Source: Corbicula japonica
Lineage: Eukaryota; Mollusca; Bivalvia; Venerida; Cyrenidae
Reading direction: 5' to 3'
DNA: 64,000 bases
Assembly (NCBI GenBank): GCA_038501625.1
Contig: JAZAYU010000227.1
Coordinates: forward strand, 434,001 to 498,000
Numbering within the stretch: position 1 is the stretch's first letter; the number at the start of each line of letters is the position of its first letter. Positions 17,591 to 28,790 of the stretch are shown here, one piece after another. Both the position numbers and the translations under genes were made by a program. Under the pieces are notes generated by a model, which saw only the letters and a program-made list of their open reading frames with translations, made no database searches and was not told where the DNA came from.

Positions 17591-19267
17591 TTTCATTTCT
17601 GGACTTTAAATTAACAATGAGTATCAAAGGAACTAGAAAGGAACCAGTAAGAACCAGAAATATCTGCACTTCTCTGTCGTTTTACACTGTGTATTGTACT
17701 CGAGTGTTTACCCGACACCTATGAATATTCCATATAAAATCGTATTTAAGCCATCAATTGACTTAACTGGTTATTTATACCGTAAATATCTTTTTCTCCA
17801 ATACAATTAACGCTTTTTAAAACGAAAATGCCCGAACATATAAGCGCCAGGTAAATACTTACACACAATATAAAAATCGTTACGGTAATCATTAACAAGA
17901 CCCACTAATAACCAATTAAAATAATCTATTTGATTTTCCCGCTGCATAATAAATTTTATTTACAATATTTCATTGGTCGAACAACTAGGTCAAAAGTGAG
18001 CTTAGACAGCTAACGCCGAAAAACAATTGACAATTTACAAATGCTTATACCAATATTTACGCCACTGAAGTTTCGTATGGTGCACACCGAATGTGCAAAT
18101 AAAAAGTGTTAAAAACCGTGACAACAAACCAACGGAGCAAAAGCTGATGTTACAGTTTTTTGGAATTATTTCGCAAGTGCTACTCTATCCTACTTTAGTT
18201 TGTGTTTAATTTCGATTTTCCGTTATTGTACGTTGTCGATTTCTTGACAGTCATGTGACCAGCGAGTGAAAGAATTGAATCGACATTCTACACGTTTATC
18301 GGGATATAAACAACAGCGTCAAAACCTTAAACAACCCAAATGATATCCATATAATACTTTTATTTACACTCCTATATATTCTCATTTCTTACCAAAATAT
18401 TTAGGAGAAATCTTTATAAACGGGCATTTGCTGTTGGAACAGTCATATTGACGATAAAGTAGTACAAAGAGCGTGTTCGTCGAAGTCTAAAGACTAAGCT
18501 ATGTGCAAATGTACAGTCCATTATATGGTGTGCAGCTATGACCAGGACCAAATGTTTTCCAATGCAAAATGGGAACAGTCTGAGTAAAGACCTAATCGGA
18601 GTGCAAAATGAGTGTAAGTATGGTTAGGAGCCCAATTGTTATATTATGCTAGGCTATATAAACAGACGATCACGAGACTGTCCAATTATTCATATTTATG
18701 GATTATTATGCCAAATTCTTTTTCTTGTTCTTTTTGTTATAATTGGATTTTACCTTTTGTGATTTTATTTGATTTCCTAGCACTTTAAAGGTCAGTTAAC
18801 GTGTATGATTTATCATTAGAAATCAGGAATAAGATTTGACAAATAACCTTTCCAAAACGGTAATTGTGCACATTTAATAATTTTTATTACCTTTTGATGT
18901 TAACAAGCAGTTGTAAGAACATAATACATCTACGTTAATGTTTTCGTGAGTCAGCGATTTTTTTAAAGCAGCGGTTTTATTAGTTGTTCTACATTTTGTT
19001 GTGGAAAATTAACTTTTCATCGATTGACTGAGTCAGCACAGTGCTAGCTGGGACAAAATGCACAACAATAAATCGATGTTAAGCACGCTATTACTTGAAA
19101 ACCAGTCAGTAAATTACTGAAGGCAACAAAAATAACGTTTGACTCTGATGTTTTAACATTTTAATTTTTTTATTGTATTTAGTTAGCAGTTGTTCAGATG
19201 TAGATCGACAATCATTAGAAATCTGGGGGAAGAAATTCCGTCTAGCCCAAAAGGTAGCATAATCGAA
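17591..19267. other. Intergenic, no gene seen
   Basis: AT-rich with short frames only; nothing supportable. Confidence 0.5.
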
Positions 19268-19360
19268 ACTGCGTGGCTAGGCGCTGTCGCTGTATGGGTT
19301 CGCTCCCCAGTAGGAGCAATATCATTGATATAGAATATTTGAAATTCCAGCAAATGAGTT
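19268..19360 (+). mobile_element. SINE fragment with B box
   Basis: CTAGGCGCTGTCGC then GGGTTCGCTCCCC matches the tRNA-like head of the SINE at 12782-12845, here on the plus strand. TTTGAAATTCCAG follows. The A-box side is partly deleted. Confidence 0.55.
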
Positions 19361-19929
19361 GGGCTACAAGCGTTACCAACATCAATTTACTGACTGTTCC
19401 TTACCCAAAGTACTTTTATCTGTGATGCAAGGAGCAAGATGTAAACCGCATGCTCGTATTTTCTTGTAATACCTTAATAGTAATTTCTTTATCCTTAGGG
19501 ATTGCATTTGACATTAACTTTTCGTACACCTACATGTTACCAAACTCTCGAACTTGGCTGTGTAATGGGGAGGAGTTTTCTGGATGTAGCATTTGCTGAC
19601 ATGCTTATTTGCCTTTTCTTAACAAATTTGATAAAATAAAATATAATATATGTATTTCTCAGTTATCAATAATTTCCAGTCATAAATGATCTGATAAGAG
19701 AAATGCTTTATAAAAAATAAATATCATATTTATTAAATGTTTGAGAAGAAATATATAACATACTTACATAACAGTCGCATGCCGTCACCATGGAAGAAAG
19801 ATTGCGCAAACTGATGCGCCATCAACAACTGTCAGACTCCGCATAAACATAATCATATCACGCTAGCATTCACCCCATAGTAATAAATATCACACAACGA
19901 CATTCTGTTATATTCAAAACGTTCGTGTT
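19361..19929. other. Intergenic, no gene seen
   Basis: No supported feature. Confidence 0.5.
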
Positions 19930-20180
19930 TGTTCATATAAGACCCTGTTGTAGAAAGTGTGAGGTTAGTGCACCATAGAACCTGGTTAAACACCCCAAGT
20001 GGCAAGTTGTTTTGCCACTGACCGTTCAAAGGCGGTTACCCCTCGCGTTCTCTTTCTCGTTAATTGTTTGTTGTGTCAATTTTGAAATTGATCATTTTTA
20101 AAACATGTTCTTTTTTCTCTTCGTTGTGTGGAGAGGTTGTATTTTACTGCATGTGGCCATTCCTCATATGCATATTTCAT
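19930..20180 (-). repeat. Dispersed repeat R1, copy 1
   Basis: Shares ordered blocks with other copies: GTGAGGTTRGTGCACC, TTTTGCCACTGACCGTT, AAGGCGGT, GTTAATTGTTTGTTGTG and a GTGGCC...ATGCATATTTC end. Compare 25105-25370 (opposite strand, best preserved), 22858-23000, 21776-21937 and 32655-32790. It has no coding capacity. Confidence 0.7.
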
Positions 20181-21077
20181 TTTTGAACTAATAAAAACAA
20201 CATTGTTTTTTATTATAGCATTATCTTTATCACAGAGACACATGCTAGAATCAAATATCGAAATATCAGTATCAATGAAATATTGTTATCATCAAATTAA
20301 AAATCATGAACACCGTAACAAAAAAGATCTGAATCACCATCGTCGATCAGGTATCGGTGAATCTTTTATACGGTTCGTGCAGAAACTACAATTTCAAGTA
20401 TTGTTAAAACAAATTTTTATCGAACAAGAAAAATTTGCTGGCTTTCCTCTGCGATAAAATATTTGTATTACGAAGGGACTTTGGATGATAAAAAACTTAC
20501 TTTATAGTTTGTAACTTCTTATTTAAATTAACACACAAATAACAATATGCTCTCTTTTCTTCTCTTTTTTTCTGCTGCGTTGGGAGGCTTTGTTTTGTGA
20601 ATGTGCTTATTTCACTTTTTTACTAAACATTTGATAATGAATTATTGTTCTGTCCGCTTTTGGTTGCACAACGGTTAAAGAAAATATAAAGTAATGACGA
20701 TTGTCTAAATATCTGTATGAAGAAAATCTTGAAAATGAATTTCAGTATTAGGTTCTTTTAGTTCTGTCATCTTGAGTTTGGTGCTTAAACTTTCGGTAAT
20801 CTGATCAACGGGATGTTCTAGAATAGGTTTTATAAAGAGTTAATTCACTGAGGCAAATTTCTAACTGATTATTCACGAGAACCTGGCAGGACCAGTGTGA
20901 GATTGATGTACCTTAGAAAACCTTGACAGTCAAAAGGAGCAAGAAAGGTTTGGTGCACCCGAAACGTGTTTGAAACACCAATGGCAAATTGTTTTTTTGT
21001 TGTTGTTTTAAACTCTTATTAGATATTGATCATTTCATAAATCCATATTTTATTTTCTTCTTTGCTTCATGAATCTG
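20181..21077. other. Decayed R1-like pieces, no gene
   Basis: Weak R1 similarity near 20545-20620 (GGGAGGCTTTG...) and 20880-20990 (CAGTGTGAGATTGATG...). The 109-codon frame at 20128-20457 begins inside R1 and is not credible. Confidence 0.35.
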
Positions 21078-21145
21078 GGGGAGACTGTACCAACCTCACA
21101 CTTGCCCAAACAGATTCTCATATCACAAAACAAGTACACGTTGTC
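21078..21145 (+). repeat. R1 end adjoining the Penelope 3' end
   Basis: ACCAACCTCACACTTGCCC...TCTCATATCACAAAACAAGT followed by TTGTCTTGGTGAAATAACT. The same junction lies inverted at 22852-22925, so R1 ends flank the Penelope element in opposite orientations. Confidence 0.55.
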
Positions 21146-21341
21146 TTGGTGAAATAACTCAAACCCCCTGCTCAACAATGTTGCATGCAATAGCACAAAC
21201 ACATATAAACTATAAGAAGCTAATAGCATTGCAAAGCCAAAGGGCGGATTCTCAATGATCTTAAAAAGAGAGCTCCTGGAGTAAAATCAGCAAGAACACG
21301 ATGACAGGGATAAAATAAACGATTCGAGCTTCTAGGGTCTT

Positions 21342-22858
21342 TTAAGAAAAGATTTCACCATAAACCTTCATAAACTCGTAAACTCCTGCCACCGTCGTGC
21401 AACCAAAGAGGTAGGCATAATGATCAACTGTAGATGGGTTAATCACCAGGCCTGCACAGCGCTGCAGAATAATTTTTTGGCAACCTTTGTTTTTGAATTT
21501 ACAGATGGTTTTTACGAATAACTGGGAGAAATTAAGGTTTCCTTTTATTTTCTTAAGTTTATAAATTAAATCTCCATAAAAAACTGGCTGTGAAATACCT
21601 TGTTGCAAAAGTGATCTTAAACTGCACCTGCATTTTTGAATTAAATCTGGGTATCGGCGATAAAACTTGCAAAAGATTTTCCTTAATTTGTGATACCGAT
21701 AACCTTGTTTTAAAAGTTTTTCGGTAATGCAAAGATTACGTTCATTGATATCATTATAATCGTTGCAAAAAAACAATAGATGCATATCAGGAATCGCCAC
21801 TCTCAAAACACAGCCTCCCCACGCAGCGAAAGAGAGGAAGAGAGAGAGAGAGAGCATGTTTGTTATAAGTATGTCAATTCAAATAGGGCGCCACAAACAA
21901 CTAACGAAAAAGAGAACCTTTGGGGATACCGCCTTGGAAGCTCTTGTAAACGAACAAGCTGTGTGATATAAACCCCGTAAGATGTTGCACGAGGATCATC
22001 ACCGTCTAAAAACGGGAAATTTACTATATTAAAATTAAAATCATCTCTTTTATCATATATTTTAGTTGTGACGTAAACATTTTCAATTAACAGATTTAGA
22101 TCAAGAACGTTTGCTTGCTTTTCTGAAGTGTTCGCTTTAGTTGTAGTCTTTTGGGATAAATCTTATTAACAAGTGATGGAAAATGGTTATTATCTATATT
22201 TAATAAATCATCAAGGTACCTCGAGGTGTTGTTAAAAGCTGTAATAATATCATCTTGATATTCGGTAGAAAAAGATAACATAAAGTCTCCTTCATAACAG
22301 TAAAACAGATCACCAACAAGGGGTGCACAATTAGTACCTATTGGGGTGCCTATTACTTGTTTATAAATAAAGGTACCGAATCTAACATAAATATTATCCA
22401 GTAAGAAAATTAGCGACTCTATTAGGTCTTGACAAGTCCATAGAGTATAATTATCATGAGAACCATCTGTAAAAAATGCCCTATGTTCATCTCTAGCAAA
22501 CGTTTTTTCAATGAGACTGGTAAGATTGTCTCTTATTAAATTATGACGGAGCGAAGTGTATAAAGTTGAGAAATCATAAGTAGACAAACAGAACGCCTGA
22601 AAATTATTTGATTTTAGCTTTTTCAAAACGTCATTTGAATTTTTAATCGACCAAAATAATGTTTTCCAGTAGTTTCAAAAACCTTTTCGCAATACCTAAT
22701 TACATGATCTTTTATAGCTGTAAGACAAGATGTTTAGAGCACGGATAATTTAGTAGTTGTGCAAGAAGTAGAGTTAGCAAAAAATCTTGCTTTGTAGGGT
22801 GTTTTGTGCATTTTAGGCAAAGAAAATTGTTGAGCTGATGTGTGGGTTGGAGTAATTT
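21342..22858 (-). pseudogene. Penelope-like element reverse transcriptase, broken
   Basis: On the minus strand, starting near 22858, motifs in order are LPKMHKTPYKARFFANST, then YDFSTLYTSL, GTPIGTNCAPL and the catalytic RYLDDLLNI. Then come KIYDKRDDFNFNIVNFPFLD and, after an insertion, KLLKQGYRYHKLRKIF and QGISQPVFYGDLIYKLKKI. This is the Penelope-like RT order. No GIY-YIG endonuclease is seen. The copy has in-frame stops and frameshifts upstream of the YDFSTLYT block, and an R1 copy (about 21776-21937) interrupts it. It is not functional. Such elements normally make cDNA at a nicked target. Confidence 0.85.
21776..21937 (+). repeat. R1 copy inserted in the Penelope element
   Basis: TGCATATCAGGAATCGCCAC through CGCCACAAACAACTAACG to ACCGCCTTGG, with an (AG)n run. 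It splits the Penelope frame after residues ...QLVRLQEL; the frame resumes with NERNLCITEKLLKQ. It is therefore younger than the Penelope insertion. Confidence 0.7.
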
Positions 22859-23000
22859 CACCAAGGCAACTTGTACGTGTGTGGTGGTATGAGAACCTGT
22901 TGGGTCAAGTGTGAGGTTGGTGCACTATAGAACCTGGTCAAAACCCCAGTGGGAAATTGTTTTGCCACTGACCGTTTCAAGGCGGTAAGGCTTTTCGATT
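22858..23000 (-). repeat. R1 copy at the Penelope 5' side
   Basis: GTGAGGTTGGTGCACTATAG, TTTTGCCACTGACCGTTTC and AAGGCGGTAAG match copy 1 in the same orientation. It abuts the Penelope coding remnant and lies inverted to the piece at 21078-21145. Confidence 0.6.
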
Positions 23001-23039
23001 CATTGAAAATAAATGCGATTTCAAGAACACAACTATGGA

Positions 23040-23465
23040 CAGACATACTTATGGCAACTCTAAACTAGTGTAGATCTTGTGAACGTGATGTAGATTATGA
23101 TGCTAGAAATGTATTTCAAATTTGAAGTTGATATCTGTATTAGTTTCAATGTTATGGGCCAAGTGAATAAAGCTGTTGCACAAATACTGAGTGAAAAAGG
23201 GGCATAATTTTGAAATAATTTTAGTAGAAATACATGTCTTGATAGTTATGGTGAAGATTGTGAAAGTGCCTTTATATTCAAAGTTTCAAGTTGACATATA
23301 ATGTAGTTTCACGTAGTTTCAAAGTTACGAACCATGACCATATTTGGTAAATGTGAAATGTACGTGTTAAAGGGGAATTGAAAGATATTAATAGTAGAAA
23401 AAATTAATATATGCATATCAGGAATCGCCACACTCACCAAACATAGCCTCCCCACGCAGCGAAAA

Positions 23466-23523
<58 letters not shown>

Positions 23524-24390
23524 ATGAGTTATGGGTCTTGTTGATTATGATGTCTATTCTATTCTGATGGTAAGCATGTTTTCCATGTTTCAATTTTTTA
23601 TCTCAAGTAGTTTCATAGGTATGGGCAAATTGCATATCTTGGTTAACACACAATCTTTCTGAAAAAATTGTGCATGACTTAAAAATGTTTGTTAGCAAAA
23701 TTGTGGGTCGTATTGGCAAAGACGTAGATTGTGATTGTTTATAAATACATGTATATTCCAAGTTTCACGTTTATATCTAAATTCATTTCCAAGTTATGCA
23801 CGGAGTGCATATCTTGGTAAATGCAAAATCTACTTGCAAAAGGGCAGAACTTGATACGTTCTTAACGGAAGAGTTATGGTCTTGTTGATAATGATCTAGA
23901 TTTTATGGTGAACGTATATTCCAAGTTTCAATGTATAATCATAAATAATCCCTAATTATTGGCCAACTGCATTGTTTGGTTAACATAAAATCTAAGTGAA
24001 AAGGGGAATAACTTGAAAAATGATGTAAGCAGAGTTGTGGACATTGTTGGACTTTTGGTATTGACGTTAATTTTGATGGTGAATCAGTAAGTGAATAAGC
24101 AAAGTTTCAAGTTGACGTCTTCAGCAGTTTGACAGTTATGGACCGAATGCATGTTTTGGTTAACACTTAATTAAAGTAAAGAATTGGCATAACTTGAAGA
24201 ATTTGTAGATTTATTTGTCTTGCCTGTAATTATGTGCTAGAGTTTGATTGTTAATATATATTCCAAGTTTAATGGCGCTAACTCAAATAGTTTCAAGGTT
24301 AAGGACCAACGTTTTATTAAATAGATGCCGACGCCGCCGCCGGGATGAATAGGATAACTCCCATATTCGTTGAAAGGTCGGAATAAAAAT
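23040..24390 (+). repeat. Diverged tandem array, unit about 165-190 bp
   Basis: Recurrent blocks: GGGGCATAA / GGGGAATAAC, AGTTATGG, TTGATRATGA, ATATTCCAAGTTTCAA, TTTGGTTAACA. Repeat starts lie near 23194, 23371, 23658, 23836, 23998 and 24180. An R1 fragment (about 23410-23525) interrupts it. The array ends in GCCGACGCCGCCGCCGG near 24330. Units share only part of their sequence, so the array is old. Confidence 0.6.
23410..23525 (+). repeat. R1 fragment with (AG)n microsatellite
   Basis: TGCATATCAGGAATCGCCAC...CCTCCCCACGCAGCGAAAAAG followed by an uninterrupted (AG)n of about 55 bp (23468-23522). The same AG-rich position is shorter in other R1 copies, so the run has expanded here. Confidence 0.75.
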
Positions 24391-25104
24391 TGTTAAACAC
24401 GAAATGCTATACTTGAAAAGAAGATAATTTTACCTCTTGTTTGATATGAAGAAGGCGGAACTTAATATTTAGTTTTATTATATTAATTATATAAAAATAT
24501 AGATAAAACATTTAAAAAATGACCACATTTCTGAGTGAAAAGGAGACATACCTGTGAAATATTTTGAAGGATTTATGGAGCGTGTTGAAAATGAAGAGGT
24601 TTCTCACAAAATTATTTGATTGGCTGACATTTCCTCCTTTTGCAGAAAAAGTGGTATTTGACAGGCAGACAAAAACATATTGTTTTCCTCCAACATGACA
24701 ACTTTCTGCACATCTCATGAATCAAATTGTCATATTTAAAACAAACAACCAAGTAAATTGATTGTCTTAGGGTACATACTGTTAAAATTTGATCGAGCTT
24801 TTGACTGCAGATGCTTTATGGATTATGTTAGGATAAAAATTACAAGCGTGAAAAAGAAAAAAAATAAACCAATAACTAAGGTATCTGATGATGCTAACAC
24901 ATTTTTAAAGCTTAAACATTGTTACCAAGAATAACGTCACGTGATACTGACATAACCAAAGACAAAATAACGAACACATAGCGCACCTATTTGGGGGATA
25001 TTGTTGAAGAACTTTTGGACCAGCACTATTAATTGTGTCTGACAAAGTTATGGTGCATGATCGTGGAGAATAATGTTAAATGTTAAATGAAAAATTTTAA
25101 AGTG
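24391..25104. other. Intergenic, no gene seen
   Basis: AT-rich; short frames only. Confidence 0.5.
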
Positions 25105-25370
25105 AAATATGCATATCAGGAAAGGCCACATCCAGCAGACACAGCCTCCCCACGCAACCAAAAAGTAGAGAGGAAAAGAGAGCATGGTATTACAATAATC
25201 AGTTTCAAAATGGACGCCACAAACAATTAACGAAAGTGAGAACCCGATGGGTTACCGCCTTGGAACGGTCAGTGGCAAAACAATTTGCCACTTGGGGTTT
25301 AAACCAGGTTCTAGGGTGCACCAACCTCACACTTGCCCCAACAGGTTCTAATATCACAAAACATGTTCTC
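25105..25370 (+). repeat. R1, most complete copy
   Basis: Ordered blocks: ATGCATATCAGG, GCCTCCCCACGCA, GACGCCACAAACAATTAACG, GTTACCGCCTTGG, AGTGGCAAAACAATTTGCCA, GTGCACCAACCTCACACTTG, ATATCACAAAACATG. TGGCAAAACAATTTGCCA is a palindrome. It is about 265 bp and non-coding. Confidence 0.75.
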
Positions 25371-26069
25371 ATTTTGAAGATTTTTATTACAAATTATAAT
25401 CAATTTTAAAGGCTGCTGCTACCTGATAAAATTATCAAGAGCTGGGAAATGACAATACGCAACGAAACCAACACTTTATCATATAGTAACAGATGTACAT
25501 TGTATTTAAGCCATATAATAAATAAATCCAAAATATAAATATCTGGATAATGACACTGAAAGAATAAGCGGTAAACAACAACTTTGTATAATATTTTTGC
25601 AAAGTCAAGTTAATCATAATTTGAAATGACAGACAAATGAAGAGGAAGAAAAAGATGGTGTTATTAGGAGCAGTCATAGAATAAATGCAATTTGAAATTT
25701 ATAAGTTGTATGCTAACGCTTAGTTTTGATATGATATTTATATGAACTAATGACGAATTATGATACTAAAACTGATGCATACTTCAAGCTACCACATTGC
25801 TAGTTATCCTATAAACAGCTTTAAACGAAAATATTTTATTAACATGAACATTTGGATTGATCATGCTACACATAGAATGACATTGGAATTAAAAAAAAGT
25901 AACCATGGCTTTTGCGCGAGTTGTGGTGATCTTTCGTGTACTTTTATTACAAATCTGTTAATCTGTTGTGATTGTCATAGTTGTAATTTTTTTAACTAGA
26001 TTTAGCTAATTAAAGCAATAAAACTGAAAAGGTACCTTTTACCGTTTTACACAAAGCATGATTTATAAA
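25371..26069. other. Intergenic, no gene seen
   Basis: Two opposing frames of about 80 codons (25435-25677 minus, 25760-25999 plus) have no recognisable domain. Confidence 0.45.
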
Positions 26070-26300
26070 AGGACCTATTTCAAAACGGACACCACAAACA
26101 ATTAATTAAAATGAGAACCCGAGGGTTTACCGCCTTGGAATGGTAAGTGGCAAACACATTAACTTGATAAACACACAGACGTATAAACGTAAGAAGCTAA
26201 TAACATGGTAAGTTAAAGGGAGGGTGTTCAATGACCTAACTGAGACAAGAGCCCGTGAAATTAGGCAAGACCAAAGATGACAGGGATAAAAGAAACAAGT
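26070..26300 (+). repeat. R1 fragment fused to a Penelope 3' fragment
   Basis: 26070-26170 is R1 (CACCACAAACAATTAA...ACCGCCTTGG). 26175-26300 matches 21190-21320, the 3' side of the Penelope element (TAAGAAGCTAATA...GATGACAGGGATAAA). A second decayed Penelope end therefore lies next to R1 here. Confidence 0.6.
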
Positions 26301-26639
26301 AAGCAAATAAATGTTAATGAGTAAATATAATGTGTTTTTCCAACAGTCCGTGTTTTCCAGAAAAAGACTTCTCTTAAAAGTGAGGTATGCCTGAGATTTA
26401 AGTAGGGATTCTTTCTTTTAAAAACTGTGAATGGTTTTGGTTAAATTCGTTAATTGTTTTAATTTCTGTATTTTATCCATTGCAGTAGATAATTCGTATG
26501 TATGTATTTTTTACGTTTCGTTATTTAACAACGATATACTTTCAATTGAAAAACCGAAGCCTTGTAAAAGGAATTAATTGTGATAAATTGTTAAATACTT
26601 TAACCTACTTTAAATTTGATTTTGCCACAAATGCTTACT
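26301..26639. other. Intergenic, no gene seen
   Basis: No supported feature. Confidence 0.5.
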
Positions 26640-27240
26640 TGGTGTAATGATGAAATTTGGGGGAGCATATAGTCGCCAGATTGTCAGTCCGTCAGTCCGT
26701 ACGTACGTCCGTTCGTCCGTCCGTCCGTCCGTATGTCCCGCATTTGTGTCCGGCCCATAACTTTTTTTTAAGTAGAATTTTAAAATATTTTCACAGAAAT
26801 GATCACCATATTGAGACAACGTGTCACGCGCAACAGTTTGGTCGCAACATTGAAGGTCAATGTCACAGATTGACCTTGTTGCAACATCGTATACGGCCAA
26901 TAAGTTTTTACATTGCCGTTGGGTTTTAAAATTATTTCACAGAAATGATCAGCATATTGAGACAACGTGTCACGCGCAACAGTTTGGTCGCTACCTTGAA
27001 GGTCAAGGTCACAGCATGACATTGTAGCAGAATCGTGTCCGGCCAATAACTTCGTTATTTGAAGTTGGATTTTAAAATTATTTCACAGAAATGATCACCA
27101 TATTGTGACGACTTGTCGCGCGCAACATTTTGGTCTCCACCTTGAAGGTCAAGTTCACAGCATCAAGGTAACAACATGACTATGTTGCAATATTGTGTCC
27201 AGCTCAAAACTTTTTTGAAGTTGGATTTTAAAGTCATTTC
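26640..27240 (+). repeat. Tandem array with (CCGT)n and AGGTCA-rich units
   Basis: A (CCGT)n-like run at 26687-26735 is followed by three units of about 140-150 bp. Each has ATTTCACAGAAATGATCA, CGCGCAACAGTTTGGTCG and TTGAAGGTCAAGGTCACAG. A related fragment lies at about 32030-32220. Minus and plus frames across it are by-products of the repeat. Confidence 0.75.
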
Positions 27241-27561
27241 CGGAAATAATAACGATACAAGTTTTAGCTGTCCAAAAAGCTAGTCGGTCATTAGCAGATA
27301 AATTAACAGAATAAGTATGTATTCGTGCTTGCATTTACTTTTTGACCAATGGAAGTCAAGTCTATGTCCAGCTTTCTGCCGAATAATGTCACGTAGATTG
27401 TATCTGACAAACGATTTGTGAATTTAGTTGTCCATTGCTGTTACTCTAAAGCTTGCAAACAAAAGTTGTACGGCTGATGTTTGATTTTTTGAAAAATGAA
27501 CAAGGCGTGTACCGGCAAAAGACATTAATGTAAAAATGTTGCTAGTAGACGTAATTTATTA
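27241..27561. other. Intergenic, no gene seen
   Basis: No supported feature except GCTAGTCGGTCATTAGC near 27280, whose reverse complement recurs near 29755. Confidence 0.4.
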
Positions 27562-27765
27562 CTGTTAAATTATTTTATTTCGCGCGGGTTTAATTTTCGC
27601 GTATTTCGCGCTACGACAAGATCGCGACATTTAACCCCAGCGAAATTAAACTCTTTAACATTGTTTCTTATAGGAAAGCACAGTTGCGCTAATTCATATC
27701 GCCGCGAAGTTGTTCTTTACTTTTTTGCGCGAAAATTCGTCCCGTGAAATTAAATGATACTACAG
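27562..27765. mobile_element. TA-flanked MITE, copy 1
   Basis: About 204 bp between TA dinucleotides. Termini CTGTTAAATTATTTTATTTCG and, inverted, CTGTAGTATCATTTAATTTC are imperfect inverted repeats. TA flanks suggest a Tc1/mariner-type mobiliser. Related copies: 47969-48165, about 37645-37815, about 52053-52250. It is non-coding. Confidence 0.7.
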
Positions 27766-28714
27766 TATTTTATTCATGTATTTGATGTAGAAATAATGAC
27801 GTTGTTTAAGCACCAGCGAGTTGGAATTAAATATGTTATATTAACAGGAATGCTCACAGAGTTACCATAGAACTTTCAACAGTCGATGCTTATTTGTATA
27901 GTGAGCAGTATTCGTTACCAACATTCATAAAGAGTAGTTTTAGTTTAGTCTGCAGATCTGGTCAAACTTGAAGTTGATGAGCGTTAGAAGAAGTAAACAA
28001 TAAATTAGGATCTTGATGCATTTATTATTTTCACTTAAGCTTTATGCTGCTCATATTTTTTGTTTGTGTTATAACGATTTTCCCTGAAACTATTACAGAA
28101 ACTCGAGAAGCACTATTTGTATTTAAATTAATTTATGAAATTCTTGTTATGCCACTGTTCTGAAAATTTTTCACAATTATTTCCTTACTTTAAAGGATGG
28201 TTTTGCATTGCTTGCAGTATATTCTAGTAGATCGCCCTTACATAGTAGATAGTGCATGAGTTGTCTACCTTACTGTACCGAAACCAGATCCGTTATATTG
28301 CATGTGTATGTGGTAGCAGACATCGGGGCCAGGGGTATCCCCGAAAATCTTTTAAAAGTTAAACTCAATTTGGATTGCAACTGCGGTGAGACCAATCGTT
28401 CACTATTATTTTGACGAATTGGCACTAAACATTGAAGACCAGAATATACTTATTTCAGGTATGAGTTGCTTTGGTATATTGTTCACGATTTTCAGAGTTC
28501 TCATGCAAACGGTTTTTCTTTTGTTTTAGTATGTGCTTAGTAATTAGAACATGAATTAGACTAAATTGAGCTTGCAAACATTAGTACATCCTTAGCTAAA
28601 TACATTTCTTCACTAAACTCTAGGAGACAATAAGTATTCCCCCAAAATTCATTTTTGAAATTTTAGCTAGTTTCGCCTTTTGCAATGTTTGCGACCCCTT
28701 AAAATAGATGAACA

Positions 28715-28790
28715 GGTAACTTTGAAAACCACCGAACACGACAAATACGAAAATATTGCAGGCTCGGTTTGACTGAGACTGTTTAAGACT
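28715..28790 (+). repeat. Dispersed repeat, partner at 42640-42715
   Basis: GAAAACCACCGAACACGACA...GGTTTGACTGAGACTGTTTA resembles AAAAGCCACCGACCTCGACA...GGTTTGATTGAGCCTGTTTA. Only the pair is visible; the family is not identified. Confidence 0.45.

Noticed and set aside
26610..27046. Plus and minus frames of about 90 codons
   Set aside because: Generated by the tandem AGGTCA/CCGT repeat; the peptides themselves repeat.
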